From Mycolicibacter algericus DSM 45454 (GTDB lineage: Bacteria; Actinomycetota; Actinomycetes; Mycobacteriales; Mycobacteriaceae): DNA of 64,000 bases. The stretch is taken from positions 1-64,000 of the forward strand of contig NZ_MVHC01000012.1 of assembly GCF_002086455.1 (NCBI RefSeq), written 5' to 3'. This document shows, in pieces, positions 17,826 through 27,382 of the stretch; position 1 is the first letter of the stretch; every line of letters starts with the position of its first letter. The position numbers and the translations under genes are program-made. The notes beneath the pieces were generated by a model. That model was not told the DNA's origin. It was given only the letters and a program-made list of their open reading frames with translations, and searched no databases.

Positions 17826-18080
17826 ATGAGTTCGCTACTTCAGATCCGCAATGTTCCCGACGCGGTTCGTCGGGAACTCAAGGCGCGGGCGGCCATACAG
17901 GGCCAGTCACTGAACGCCTACCTGCTCGACCTGATCAGCCGGGAAGTGAACCGCCCCACAGTCGCCGAAGTCCTGCAGCGCGCCGCGCAACGCGCCGAGC
18001 ATGCCAGCGGGTCGGCGATCGATGTAGTCGACGCCGACCGAATCGAGCGGGATGCGCAATTGGCCGGCCCCCGCAGATGA
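17826..18080 (+). CDS. VapB-type antitoxin (pair 2)
   Basis: 84 residues beginning MSSLLQIRNVPDAVRRELKA, a ribbon-helix-helix antitoxin N-terminus of the FitA/VapB type, with 'SLNAYLLDLISREV' as second helix and a C-terminal toxin-binding tail. Its TGA overlaps the vapC start (ATGA). The pair lies between pup and dop on the opposite strand, where M. tuberculosis has no gene. Confidence 0.85.
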   Translation: MSSLLQIRNVPDAVRRELKARAAIQGQSLNAYLLDLISREVNRPTVAEVLQRAAQRAEHASGSAIDVVDADRIERDAQLAGPRR

Positions 18081-18466
18081 TCGTCGTCGATGCCGCAGCG
18101 CTCGTCGACGCGCTCACCGGCGTCGACGGCACCGACGAACTGCGCAGTGAACTCGCCGACGAGGAACTACATGCCCCGGCGTTGTTGGACTTCGAAGTCG
18201 TCTCCGCGTTGCGTGGCCTGACCCGCGGCGGGCAGCTCAGCGCGGCACGGGCGCACGACGCCCTGGCCGACTTCGATGCGCTGGCCATCCGGCGGTGGCC
18301 CGGTAGCGCGGAACTTCGGCTGCGGGCGTTCACGCTGCGCGACAATCTGACGGCCTACGACGCGGCTTATGTGGCGCTCGCCGAGGCGTTGGAATGCGCT
18401 GTGCTGACCCGTGACCGGCGACTGGCGCGCTCGGGTGGTCACAGCGTAGAGATCCGTGTCCGCTGA
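18077..18466 (+). CDS. VapC-type toxin, PIN-domain ribonuclease (pair 2)
   Basis: 129-residue PIN domain starting MIVVDAAALVDAL (Asp 5), with 'ALLDFEVVSALRGL' supplying the conserved Glu and 'LTAYDAAYVALAEALECAVLTRDRRLA' supplying the later acidic residues, so the catalytic quartet is complete. An ATG-overlap with the antitoxin start-stop indicates coupled translation. It is expected to be an RNA-cleaving toxin; the target is unknown. Confidence 0.88.
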   Translation: MIVVDAAALVDALTGVDGTDELRSELADEELHAPALLDFEVVSALRGLTRGGQLSAARAHDALADFDALAIRRWPGSAELRLRAFTLRDNLTAYDAAYVALAEALECAVLTRDRRLARSGGHSVEIRVR

Positions 18467-18520
18467 CGACCCCGCGGCGGACGGTGAAAGCTACGACGCC
18501 GTCGCCGATTTCACGAACGT

Positions 18521-20029
18521 CTACGTAGTGAGTTGTTCGACCAGTTCAGCCGCGCTGTCCACCGAGTCCAGCAGCGCCCCGACGTGGGCTTTGCTGCCGC
18601 GCAGCGGCTCCAGGGTCGGAATCCGGACCAGCGATTCCCCGCCCAGGTCGAAGATCACCGAGTCCCAGCTGGCGGCGGCGATGTCGGCGCCGAACCGGCG
18701 CAGGCACTCGCCGCGGAAGTAGGCGCGGGTGTCGGTCGGCGGATTGTCGACTGCGTCGAGCACCTGCTGCTCGGTGATCAGCCGCTTCATCGACCCGCGG
18801 GCCACCAGCCGGTTGTAGAGGCCCTTGTCGAGGCGGACATCGGAGTACTGCAGATCGATCAGGTGCAACCGCGGCGCCGACCAGCTCAGATTCTCCCGCT
18901 GCCGGAAACCCTCCAGCAGCCGCAGCTTGGCCGGCCAGTCCAGCAGGTCCGCGCACTCCATCGGGTCGCGTTCCAGCTGGTCGAGGACCCGGGCCCAGGT
19001 CTCGATGATGTCGGTGGCTCGCGCGTCCGGATCGCGCGCATCGACGAGCTTCGCCGCCCGGTCGAGGTAGATCCGTTGCAGCGCAAGGCCGGTCATCTCC
19101 CGCCCGTCGGCCAGCGCGACGGTCGCCCGCAGTGTCGGGTCGCGGCTGATCACGTGTACGGCGCGCACCGGGCGGGCCAGCGCGAGATCGCTCAGGTCAA
19201 TCCCGTGCTCGGGCCCCTCCTCGATGAGATCGAGCACCAGCGCGGTCGTCCCCAGCTTCAGATACGTCGATGTCTCGGCGAGGTTGGCGTCGCCGATGAT
19301 CACGTGCAGGCGGCGATACTTGTCGGCGTCGGCGTGCGGTTCGTCGCGGGTGTTGATGATGCCGCGTTTCAGCGTCGTCTCCAGCCCCACCTCGACCTCG
19401 ATGTAGTCGGCGCGCTGCGAGAGCTGGAAGCCCGGTTCGTCGCCGGCCGGGCCCAGACCGACGCGGCCGGAGCCGGTGACCACCTGCCGCGACACGAAAA
19501 ACGGGGTCAGCCCCGCGATGATCGCCGAGAACGGCGTCTGCCGGCTCATCAGGTAGTTCTCGTGGGTGCCGTAGGAGGCGCCCTTGTTGTCGATGTTGTT
19601 CTTGTACAGCTGCAGTTTGGCCGCACCCGGCACGCTGGCCACGTGGCGAGCGGCGGCCTCCATCACCCGCTCGCCGGCCTTGTCCCAGATCACCGCGTCC
19701 AGCGGGTCGGTCACCTCGGGTGCGGAGTACTCGGGGTGGGCGTGGTCGACGTAGAGCCGCGCCCCGTTGGTCAGAATCATGTTGGCCGCGCCGACCTCGT
19801 CGGCGTCGATGATCGGCGGCGGGCCGCTCGATCGGCTCAGGTCGAATCCGCGGGCGTCGCGCAGCGGTGACTCCACCTCGTAGTCCCAGCGGGTGCGCTT
19901 GGCGCGCGGGATTCCGGCGGCAGCGGCGTAGGCCAGCACCGCCTGAGTCGAGGTCAGGATCGGGTTCGCGGTCGGATCCGACGGCGAAGCGATGCCGTAT
20001 TCGACTTCGGTACCGATGATCCGTTGCAT
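18521..20029 (-). CDS. dop: Pup deamidase/depupylase
   Basis: Dop deamidates the C-terminal Gln of Pup and also removes Pup from substrates. The 502-residue product has the carboxylate-amine ligase fold: the ATP/metal site '[12 protein letters not shown]' (Glu 8 and Glu 10), the Dop loop region, and the catalytic Asp at 95 in '[14 protein letters not shown]' (Asp 94 in M. tuberculosis). The length equals that of M. tuberculosis Dop. It is separated from pup by the inserted vapBC pair and must have its own promoter. Confidence 0.96.
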   Translation of the reverse strand: MQRIIGTEVEYGIASPSDPTANPILTSTQAVLAYAAAAGIPRAKRTRWDYEVESPLRDARGFDLSRSSGPPPIIDADEVGAANMILTNGARLYVDHAHPEYSAPEVTDPLDAVIWDKAGERVMEAAARHVASVPGAAKLQLYKNNIDNKGASYGTHENYLMSRQTPFSAIIAGLTPFFVSRQVVTGSGRVGLGPAGDEPGFQLSQRADYIEVEVGLETTLKRGIINTRDEPHADADKYRRLHVIIGDANLAETSTYLKLGTTALVLDLIEEGPEHGIDLSDLALARPVRAVHVISRDPTLRATVALADGREMTGLALQRIYLDRAAKLVDARDPDARATDIIETWARVLDQLERDPMECADLLDWPAKLRLLEGFRQRENLSWSAPRLHLIDLQYSDVRLDKGLYNRLVARGSMKRLITEQQVLDAVDNPPTDTRAYFRGECLRRFGADIAAASWDSVIFDLGGESLVRIPTLEPLRGSKAHVGALLDSVDSAAELVEQLTT

Positions 20030-20059
20030 GCCTAGAGCCTAGGCGAGGGGTACGAAGGG

Positions 20060-20330
20060 CTAACGCAGGTGGCGCGAGCGCCAGTTGGCAAGCACGTCCT
20101 CGACATGGTCGTGTACCCGGAGTCGAGCTGCTTCCCGACCCACACCTGCCATCAGCAGCACGTCGTAGTCGGTGTCAGTGTGGCGGACCGAGGCCGCAAC
20201 CGCCAGCCGAACTGCCTGCGGGTCGAGCAGTGCAGGCACAGCGGACCCGCATCTTCCATGATCAGCAGATGGCCGGTGCCCGAACATGGGCGTGCCGGCG
20301 TCACAACCACGAACGCTGGGCGAATCTAGT
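20060..20330 (-). pseudogene. Remnant of a DUF2293-domain gene (internal deletion and frameshift)
   Basis: Two pieces in different frames resemble the two ends of a DUF2293 protein as I recall the family: an N-terminal piece 'RPCSGTGHLLIMEDAGPLCLHC' (about 20245-20310) and a C-terminal piece 'DPQAVRLAVAASVRHTDTDYD' to 'ANWRSRHLR' (20060-20225). The middle ~150 residues and a continuous frame are missing. A 75-codon frame from 20287 covers only the second piece, with an unrelated start. It is therefore best read as a decayed gene. Family assignment is from memory and moderate. Confidence 0.5.
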
Positions 20331-20946
20331 CGTGGGCGGTCCGCAGGGTGCGGTGGACCATCTCCTTGGCCGCCGCGATGACGGTGTCCGTATCCGGCTC
20401 GGCGTGCGCCAGGTAGGCAGCGTTCAGCAGGCCATCGACGGCGTAGTACAACAGCGCGGCGGTGGTGGGCGGATCGGTCACGGTCGCGGCCCCGGCTGCC
20501 ACCGCCGCGGCAACGGTGTCGGCGAGCAGCGTGACGACTTTTGCATCAGCCTGGCGCAATTGGCGCAGCCCGTCGCCGGATGCTTGGGAGAACACCGCCC
20601 GGTGCAGAGCGGCATTGGTCATGTCGTAGCGGATCATCTGCTCGATCAGCGCATCGAGCGCTGCCGGCCAACCCGGTTCCGGGGCCATCGGTGCGGCGAG
20701 TTGGTCTTGCACGGTGTCAAGGAAGGCATCGAGGTAGTCGGCCCACAGCCGCGCCAGCAGGTGGTCTTTGGAATCGAAGTACAGGTAGAACGTTCCCTTG
20801 GCGACCTGGGCGGCGGCGGTGATCTTGTCCACCGTCAGCTCGGTCGGCCCGTCGGCCAACAGCAGGCCGCGCGCCACCTCCAACAACTGACTTTCGCGCT
20901 GCGCCGCCGGCAGCGTCGTCCGCCGCCGGACCCCCTGCTGGGCCAC
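20326..20946 (-). CDS. TetR-family transcriptional repressor
   Basis: 206 residues from the GTG at 20946. An N-terminal TetR helix-turn-helix ('LLEVARGLLLADGPTELTVDKITAAAQVAKGTFYLYFDSKDHLLARLW') is followed by an alpha-helical ligand-binding domain. A near-perfect operator palindrome lies 80 bases upstream in the gap to the divergent small membrane-protein gene, so it probably represses that gene and itself. The ligand is unknown. Earlier ATGs in frame run through the operator and were not used. Confidence 0.9.
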   Translation of the reverse strand: MAQQGVRRRTTLPAAQRESQLLEVARGLLLADGPTELTVDKITAAAQVAKGTFYLYFDSKDHLLARLWADYLDAFLDTVQDQLAAPMAPEPGWPAALDALIEQMIRYDMTNAALHRAVFSQASGDGLRQLRQADAKVVTLLADTVAAAVAAGAATVTDPPTTAALLYYAVDGLLNAAYLAHAEPDTDTVIAAAKEMVHRTLRTAHD

Positions 20947-21025
20947 CGCACCGCTCCCTTCCCCGGGCGCCCCAATGCGCGGATCGCACGTTTGACAGCG
21001 CCGGAAATCCACCGTTACAGTAACA

Positions 21026-21042
21026 TGACTGACGGTCAGTCA
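21026..21042. promoter_or_regulatory. TetR operator palindrome
   Basis: TGACTGACGGTCAGTCA: two 8-bp arms in perfect inverted symmetry around one central base, between the divergent TetR gene (start 20946) and the gene at 21071. The TGAC/GTCA half-site is common for TetR proteins of this kind, and the position fits control of both genes. Confidence 0.8.
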
Positions 21043-21070
21043 GTATTGGACAAGGCCTGAGGAGGCTCGG

Positions 21071-21490
21071 ATGGCAACAACCCAGACCGCTACCGGCCAG
21101 AACCTTTCCGTCGCTGCGCGCCGGCCCGGGCCACTGCAGGTGATGGCGCTCGGCCGGGTGATCCTCGCTGCGGTATCGCTGGCCGCGCCGCGGCAATTCG
21201 CCCGGGCGCTCGGCGTGACCCCGTCGCCCGAACTGACCTACCTGACCCGCATCTACGGCGCCCGAGCGTTCGCGATGGGTCTGGGGTACCTCACCAGTGG
21301 CGCCCGGGAACGCTACCGCTGGAAGCGACTCTCGCTGGCGGTGGACACCATCGACACCGTCAACGGGCTCAGCCACCTGGTGCGCGGCGACCTGCCGCTG
21401 CGCGCGGCGCTGGGCATGGTCGGCCTAACCGGCTCGTATGCGGCCATCGGCGCAGCCAATGTCGCAGCCGAGGTCGCCACATCGAACTAG
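21071..21490 (+). CDS. Small membrane protein next to TetR repressor
   Basis: 139 residues, not assigned to a named family with confidence. Hydrophobic stretches ('VMALGRVILAAVSLAAP', 'AFAMGLGYLTSG', 'AALGMVGLTGSYAAIGAANVA') suggest three to four membrane helices. Charged loops 'SGARERYRWKRLS' and 'VDTIDTVNG' separate them. It resembles DUF4267-type mycobacterial membrane proteins. A GAGGAGG-type ribosome binding site sits just before the ATG at 21071, and the shared operator with the TetR gene implies ligand-induced expression. Confidence 0.65.
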   Translation: MATTQTATGQNLSVAARRPGPLQVMALGRVILAAVSLAAPRQFARALGVTPSPELTYLTRIYGARAFAMGLGYLTSGARERYRWKRLSLAVDTIDTVNGLSHLVRGDLPLRAALGMVGLTGSYAAIGAANVAAEVATSN

Positions 21491-21518
21491 TCAGGGGCGC
21501 CGGCTGGTTTGTACCTGA

Positions 21519-21614
21519 CGCGAGCGTGCGTACTCCCGGTGATTCTGTCGGCGTGTCGACCGGGGACGCGCACGCTCGGCGCGCAAACGGGGACGCGCAC
21601 GCTCGGCGCGCAAA
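21519..21614. repeat. Dispersed inverted repeat copy 4 with a 27-bp tandem duplication
   Basis: Left arm CGCGAGCGTGCGTA (21519-21532) pairs with the arm CGCGCACGCTCG (21567-21578). A 27-base unit containing the right arm is repeated exactly twice in tandem (21561-21587 and 21588-21614), followed by six more bases of a third copy. The element lies between the convergent ends of the membrane-protein gene and mpa. Confidence 0.75.
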
Positions 21615-21623
21615 CGGGGACTG

Positions 21624-23456
21624 CTACAGGTACTGACCGAGGTTGGACTCGGTGTCGATCGCCCGGCTGGCGCTCGACGACTTGCCGGTGACCAGGGTGC
21701 GGATGTAGACGATCCGCTCCCCCTTCTTGCCCGAGATCCGTGCCCAGTCATCGGGGTTGGTGGTGTTGGGCAGGTCCTCGTTCTCGGCGAACTCGTCGAC
21801 GATCGAATCCAGCAGGTGCTGGATGCGCAGACCGGGCTGACCGGTCTCGAGCACCGACTTGATGGCGTTCTTCTTCGCCCGGTCGACGACGTTCTGGATC
21901 ATCGCCCCGGAGTTGAAGTCCTTGAAGTACATGACTTCCTTGTCACCGTTGGCGTAGGTGACCTCCAGGAACCGGTTGTCGTCGATCTCGGCGTACATCC
22001 GGTCGACGACCTTCTCGATCATCGCCTTGATGCACGCGGCACGGTCGCCACCGAACTCGGCCAGGTCGTCGGCGTGCACCGGCAACCCCACGGTGAGGTA
22101 CTTGGAGAAGATGTCCTGGGCGGCTTCGGCGTCGGGACGCTCGATCTTGATCTTGACGTCGAGCCGGCCGGGCCGCAGGATCGCCGGGTCGATCATGTCC
22201 TCGCGGTTGGAGGCCCCGATCACGATGACGTTCTCCAGCCCCTCCACGCCGTCGATCTCACTGAGCAGCTGGGGAACCACCGTGGTCTCCACGTCCGAGG
22301 AGACACCGGTGCCACGGGTGCGGAAGATCGAGTCCATCTCATCGAAGAACACGATCACGGGAGTGCCCTCGGACGCCTTCTCCCGGGCCCGCTGGAAGAT
22401 CAGCCGGATGTGGCGTTCGGTCTCGCCGACGAACTTGTTGAGCAGCTCCGGGCCCTTGATGTTGAGGAAGTACGACTTGGCCTCGTGGGCGTCGTCGCCG
22501 CGGACCTCGGCCATCTTCTTGGCCAGCGAGTTGGCCACCGCCTTGGCGATCAGCGTCTTACCGCAGCCGGGCGGGCCGTAGAGCAGCACACCCTTGGGCG
22601 GGCGCAGCGCGTACTCGCGGTAGAGCTCCTTGTGCAGGAAGGGCAGCTCCACGGCGTCGCGGATCTGCTCGATCTGGCGGCCCAGGCCCCCGATGTCGCC
22701 GTAGCTGACGTCGGGCACCTCCTCGAGCACCAGATCTTCCACCTCGGCCTTGGGGATGCGCTCGAAGGCGTAGCCGGCCTTGGTGTCGACCAGCAGGGAG
22801 TCGCCGGGGCGCAGCTTGCGGGGCCGCCGGTCGTCCGAGTCGGAGTCCGGGTTGCGTTCGGGCAGATCCGCCGCGACCAGCGGCTCGGCCAGCCACACGA
22901 TGCGCTCCTCGTCGGCGTGGCCCACCACCAGCGCCCGGTGGCCGTCGGCCAGCACCTCCCGCAGCGTCGAGATCTCCCCGACCGCCTCGAATGTTGTGGC
23001 TTCGACCACCGTCAGCGCCTCGTTGAGCCGTACCGTCTGGCCCTTCTTGAGGGTCACGACCTCGATATTGGGCGAGATGTTCAGCCGCATCCGGCGCCCC
23101 GAGGTGAACACGTCGACGGTCTCGTCCTCGTGGGTGGCCAGCAGCACGCCATAACCGCTGGGGGGCTGGCCAAGCCGGTCGACTTCCTCACGCAGCGCCA
23201 GCAACTGCTGACGTGCGTCCTTGAGGGTGTCCATCAGCTTGGAGTTGCGCGCGGTCAGCGAGTCGATGTGCGCTTCGAGCTGACGGACGTCACGCCCGAC
23301 GCGGGCGGTGTCCTGCGGGGCGTTGTCGAGTTGTTCGCGCAGCACAGCGGCCTCGCGGCGCAGCTCCTCCAGCTCGGCCAGGTCGTCGCCGGGCGTGCCG
23401 GACCCACTGGAAGCGTCGAAGGCCCCAGAACGCGCCGAGTCTCCCATGTTGTCCAT
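21624..23456 (-). CDS. mpa: Mycobacterial proteasome ATPase Mpa/ARC
   Basis: Hexameric AAA ATPase that binds Pup, unfolds pupylated proteins and feeds them to the 20S proteasome. The 610-residue product has an N-terminal coiled coil (about 20-75) that captures Pup, tandem OB domains, a AAA module with Walker A 'GPPGCGKT' and Walker B '[10 protein letters not shown]', and ends in GQYL, whose last residues dock into the alpha ring. The ATG at 23456 follows an AAAGGAG by six bases; a second ATG three codons on is also possible. Divergent from the MTB12-like gene. Confidence 0.97.
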   Translation of the reverse strand: MDNMGDSARSGAFDASSGSGTPGDDLAELEELRREAAVLREQLDNAPQDTARVGRDVRQLEAHIDSLTARNSKLMDTLKDARQQLLALREEVDRLGQPPSGYGVLLATHEDETVDVFTSGRRMRLNISPNIEVVTLKKGQTVRLNEALTVVEATTFEAVGEISTLREVLADGHRALVVGHADEERIVWLAEPLVAADLPERNPDSDSDDRRPRKLRPGDSLLVDTKAGYAFERIPKAEVEDLVLEEVPDVSYGDIGGLGRQIEQIRDAVELPFLHKELYREYALRPPKGVLLYGPPGCGKTLIAKAVANSLAKKMAEVRGDDAHEAKSYFLNIKGPELLNKFVGETERHIRLIFQRAREKASEGTPVIVFFDEMDSIFRTRGTGVSSDVETTVVPQLLSEIDGVEGLENVIVIGASNREDMIDPAILRPGRLDVKIKIERPDAEAAQDIFSKYLTVGLPVHADDLAEFGGDRAACIKAMIEKVVDRMYAEIDDNRFLEVTYANGDKEVMYFKDFNSGAMIQNVVDRAKKNAIKSVLETGQPGLRIQHLLDSIVDEFAENEDLPNTTNPDDWARISGKKGERIVYIRTLVTGKSSSASRAIDTESNLGQYL

Positions 23457-23602
23457 GTTGCGCTCCTTTCCCGAACTGGAAGTTGAAGCGACGGATACCT
23501 CAACGCTACCGGCCATTGTGCATTCGCGTGCGCTGTGGCAATCCGACACACCGACAAACGCTGTTAGCCTGGGTGACGATTCAAGCCGTCGAAAGGACCT
23601 TT

Positions 23603-24091
23603 GTGACCGTGAAATACCTAGCCACAGGCATCGCAGCCGCCGCGCTCGTGGGGGCAGCCGCAGCAGGTGTGACCTCGGTTGCAACCGTGACCCCGCAGGT
23701 GCAGTTGACGGTTTGGGGCGCGCCCCTGCCGCTCGAGCCGCCGGCCGCCATCCCGGCGCCGGAGCAGCTGACCGACGTGCTGAACACCCTGGCCGACCCC
23801 GGCATCCCCGCCGCCGGCAAGTCCCACCTCATCGAGGGCGGCCTCGGCCCGGTCGAGAGCAGCGTGATGGACCGCAAGATGGCCAAGGGCGTCGCCAACG
23901 GCAAGTTCCCGCTGTCGATCAGCGTGGCCAATATCGCCCCGGCCGGCCCCGGCGCGGCCACCGCGGATGTCACCGCCTCCGGACCGCAGCTGGAGCCGCG
24001 TTCGGTCAACCTGATGTTCGTCGACCAGGGCGGCTGGAAGCTGTCCAAGACGTCGCTGATGACGCTGTCGCAGATGACTTCGTCCAACTGA
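23603..24091 (+). CDS. Secreted MTB12/CFP2-family protein
   Basis: 162-residue exported protein starting at the GTG at 23603 (GAAAGG six bases before). A signal peptide ('[20 protein letters not shown]') precedes a mature domain matching the secreted antigen MTB12 (CFP2): '[11 protein letters not shown]', '[28 protein letters not shown]', '[19 protein letters not shown]', '[14 protein letters not shown]'. The role of the family outside the cell is unknown. The next gene, lppK, is a lipid-anchored member of the same fold, so the two probably arose by duplication. In M. tuberculosis only lppK sits at this place. Confidence 0.85.
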   Translation: MTVKYLATGIAAAALVGAAAAGVTSVATVTPQVQLTVWGAPLPLEPPAAIPAPEQLTDVLNTLADPGIPAAGKSHLIEGGLGPVESSVMDRKMAKGVANGKFPLSISVANIAPAGPGAATADVTASGPQLEPRSVNLMFVDQGGWKLSKTSLMTLSQMTSSN

Positions 24092-24108
24092 CGTCGAACT
24101 GATCGCGG

Positions 24109-24654
24109 ATGTCCCGGCAGCGCATCGCCTTGAGCACCGTCAGCACCGCCCTGGCGGCGGTGCTGGCGCTGTCGGGCTGCGCCGGCCACCCGCAACCGGC
24201 TGAGCCGCCGACCGAGGTCCCGGTGACGGCCACGACAACGGTGGCGGCAGAGCCGCCGTCGTCGCCGCTGCCGGCGCCCGAGGCGCTCACGGATGTGCTC
24301 TACCGGTTGTCCGATCCGGAGATTCCCGGCGCCGAGAAGGTCAGCCTGATCGAGAGCGCCAAGCCCACCGACGCCGCGACCATCGACAAGTTCGCCACCG
24401 CGCTCAAAGACGGCGGGTACCTGCCGCTGACCCTCGATGCCGCCGGCATCACCTGGTCGGATCGCCACCCGGGCAACGTGACCGCCGACGTCACCGTCAA
24501 TACCGCCAACCCCGACGCCGGTGGGTTTGCGTTCCCGATGGAGTTCACGCCGCGCGACGGCGGCTGGCAACTGTCGCAGGAGACCGCCAAAACGTTGCTG
24601 GCGTTCGGCAAGGCACATGCCGGCTCCACAGCGCCTCCCACGCCGACGCCGTAG
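24109..24654 (+). CDS. lppK: Lipoprotein LppK
   Basis: 181 residues with a lipoprotein signal peptide and lipobox LSGC at residues 20-23, followed by a Pro/Thr-rich linker and an MTB12-like domain ('LPAPEALTDVLYRLSDPEIPGAEKVSLIESA', 'FPMEFTPRDGGWQLSQETAKTLLAFGKA'). It corresponds to M. tuberculosis LppK (Rv2116), likewise next to mpa. It starts 17 bases after the MTB12-like gene and its stop is two bases before the DUF503 gene, so all three form an operon. Confidence 0.88.
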   Translation: MSRQRIALSTVSTALAAVLALSGCAGHPQPAEPPTEVPVTATTTVAAEPPSSPLPAPEALTDVLYRLSDPEIPGAEKVSLIESAKPTDAATIDKFATALKDGGYLPLTLDAAGITWSDRHPGNVTADVTVNTANPDAGGFAFPMEFTPRDGGWQLSQETAKTLLAFGKAHAGSTAPPTPTP

Positions 24655-24656
24655 CC

Positions 24657-24950
24657 ATGTGGGTCGGCTGGTTGGAGTTCGACCTGCTGCTCGGTGACGT
24701 GCACTCGCTCAAGCAGAAGCGCTCGGTGGTGCGCCCGATCGTCGCGGAGTTGCGCCGTAAGTTCAATGTGTCAGCGGCCGAGACGGATTCGGTAGATCTG
24801 CACCGGCGCAGCGGCATCGGCCTGGCCGCGGTTTCCGGGGAGCGCCGACATGTGGTCGAAGTCCTCGATGCGGCCGAGCGGCTGGTGGCCGCGCGCCCAG
24901 AGATCGAGCTGCTGTCGGTGCGGCGGGGGTTGAGCCGCAGCGACGACTGA
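24657..24950 (+). CDS. DUF503-family protein, Rv2117-like
   Basis: 97-residue single domain: 'MWVGWLEFDLLLGDVHSLKQKRSVVRPIVAELRRKFNVSAAE' followed by 'VSGERRHVVEVLDAAERLVAARPEIELL'. This is the DUF503 pattern, common in Gram-positive bacteria, where it is often found near ribosome-associated genes; its role is unknown. Length and position equal M. tuberculosis Rv2117. The start is two bases after the lppK stop. Confidence 0.9.
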   Translation: MWVGWLEFDLLLGDVHSLKQKRSVVRPIVAELRRKFNVSAAETDSVDLHRRSGIGLAAVSGERRHVVEVLDAAERLVAARPEIELLSVRRGLSRSDD

Positions 24951-25120
24951 GATTGTGCCGCAGGCCGATTCAGTCTTCATATGAGGCGGCCGAGGCCGAC
25001 AGTGCCGCGGCGATCCGTCGCGGGCCGGCGCTCAGTTGGACCGGTGGTCAGCGATACGACCGGTATCCGGATGGTGACCGGCTACCGTTGAGACCGATCT
25101 GACGAGGAGGCGATCAGCAG

Positions 25121-25558
25121 ATGGCGAGCTGGCGCGACACCGTGTCCGAACAGGCGCAGGCGGACCTTGACGGACTCACCGACGCCGCGGTCAACCTCGC
25201 GCTGGAGACCATCGCGGCCCGCGGCGAGTTCCTGCCTTTCGCGCTGGCGGTGTCCGTCGACGGCGAACGCCAGGTGATCGCACCCGACTACCCGACGTCA
25301 GCGAAGTTGGCCGTCGTCGAACAACTGGCGGCGCATTGGCGGGCCGTGACCGCGCTCAAGGACAGTCTGCGGGCCGCCGTCGTCGCCTTGAACGTCACGT
25401 TGACCGATCCGCACCGCGACGGGATCGAGATCAGTGTCGAGCACCGTGAGGGCGCCGCGGTAGGGCTGATCTTCCCCTACACGACCGGTGCGGATGGCGC
25501 CGTGGAAGTGGAGGCACCGTCGGCGCATGCCATGAATCCGCGCCTCTGGGGGCCGTAA
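25121..25558 (+). CDS. Hypothetical protein
   Basis: 145 residues, not recognised. It has no signal peptide or membrane segment. The sequence is mildly acidic with an alpha/beta look ('FALAVSVDGERQVIAPDYP', 'GIEISVEHREGAAVGLIFPYTTG'). A good GAGGAGG ribosome binding site and normal codon use support that it is real. It ends 20 bases before the convergent trmI stop. The 170-base gap upstream (24951-25120) shows only GC-rich sequence and no clear element. Confidence 0.6.
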   Translation: MASWRDTVSEQAQADLDGLTDAAVNLALETIAARGEFLPFALAVSVDGERQVIAPDYPTSAKLAVVEQLAAHWRAVTALKDSLRAAVVALNVTLTDPHRDGIEISVEHREGAAVGLIFPYTTGADGAVEVEAPSAHAMNPRLWGP

Positions 25559-25578
25559 ACCCAACCGGACCCGTCTGC

Positions 25579-26418
<840 letters not shown>

Positions 26419-26432
26419 TCACCCTACGCAGG

Positions 26433-26801
26433 GTGGAAGGCGCGGGTTGTCGGCGCATGCCCTCGTCGGGCAGCGCGTCGGCCCAGTCGAAGGCGCTGTT
26501 CCAGATGAAGTTCTATGCGGTGGCGCTGCTGCGGTCACGCGGGGTGCTTCCGGCACAGCTGCGGCTGATCTACCTGGCCGACGGCCAGTTGCTGGACTAC
26601 TCACCCGATCACGCGGGGCTGCTGCGCTTCGAGAAGACCCTGATCGCGATCTGGCGTGCCATCCAAACTGCCGGTGCCACCGGTGATTTCCGGCCGAACC
26701 CGTCGCGGTTCTGCGATAGGTGCGCGCACCGCGCGTTGTGTCCGGCGTTCGGCGGGACCCCACCGGCCTATCCCGGCTGGCCGATGGACGGCGCGGCGTG
26801 A
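26433..26801 (+). pseudogene. 3' remnant of a RecB/Cas4-type nuclease gene, Rv2119-like
   Basis: The frame encodes the C-terminal ~100 residues of the Rv2119 family (PD-(D/E)XK nuclease with an iron-sulphur cluster): 'SKALFQMKFYAVALLRSRG', 'ATGDFRPNPSRFCDRCAHRALCPAF'. The last motif holds the three Cys that usually bind the cluster together with an N-terminal one. The first ~170 residues, including the catalytic 'D...ExK' part, are absent, and the divergent trmI start leaves no room for them. A GTG/ATG at the beginning of the frame could still give a short product, but not a nuclease. Confidence 0.7.
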
Positions 26802-26840
26802 ACGGCCGCTCGGTGGTGCAGTGGCGCTGAACGTCTCAGC

Positions 26841-27323
26841 TCACAGCACCGCGGTGTAAGCCGCGATCGCGATGCCACCCAGCACCGCGACACTGTCTTC
26901 CAGCAGCGCGATCGGCAGGTCGCGCCCGCCACTGACGGCGACCAGGCGCTGCCGCACGGCAAAACCGACCAACGTGCCGATCACCGCGCCGATCATGCCC
27001 GCGCCCAGTGCCGTCCAGGTGTAGTTCCAGGCTGTGCCGAGCACTGCACCGGCGAACCCGCCCAACACGATCCGAGCGGTGAACTGCAGCGGCACGGTGC
27101 GGTTCGGTGTCTTGGGCAATTGATCGGTGACGAGTTCACCAACCGCCAGCACCGTCAGGATGGTGACGGTCGCCGAGTGGCTCAACCACTGAGCCCAGGT
27201 GCCGTCCAGGTTGATCCAGTGCAGTGCGGCCGCCCAGGCCATCACGGCCGGCGCGGTCAGCGCACGCAGTCCGGCGACGACACCGATCAACAGCGCGAGG
27301 AGCAGCACAAGGAAATGCGTCAC
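26841..27323 (-). CDS. DUF4126 membrane protein, Rv2120c-like
   Basis: 160 residues with four to five membrane helices ('FLVLLLALLIGVVAGLRALTAPAVMAWAA', 'VTILTVLAVGELVTDQLP', 'LGTAWNYTWTALGAGMIGAVIGTLVGFAV'). The early 'RALTAPAVMAWAA' and 'ELVTDQLPKTPNRT' motifs are typical of the DUF4126 family. Its function is unknown. It follows hisG in the same direction as in M. tuberculosis (Rv2120c beside Rv2121c), 59 bases downstream. Confidence 0.85.
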   Translation of the reverse strand: MTHFLVLLLALLIGVVAGLRALTAPAVMAWAAALHWINLDGTWAQWLSHSATVTILTVLAVGELVTDQLPKTPNRTVPLQFTARIVLGGFAGAVLGTAWNYTWTALGAGMIGAVIGTLVGFAVRQRLVAVSGGRDLPIALLEDSVAVLGGIAIAAYTAVL

Positions 27324-27382
27324 GAGAGCCTCCTAGGTTCTCCCGGACGCTAACACGTCAACAACTCCCCGACCTGCACTGA

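Noticed and set aside
21561..21620. CRISPR-like array
   Set aside because: Only two contiguous 27-base units with no spacers; it is a simple tandem duplication. No CRISPR array was seen in the window.
24951..25120. Small gene or RNA in the gap before the hypothetical gene at 25121
   Set aside because: No start with a ribosome binding site, no stable palindrome and no known RNA pattern was found.
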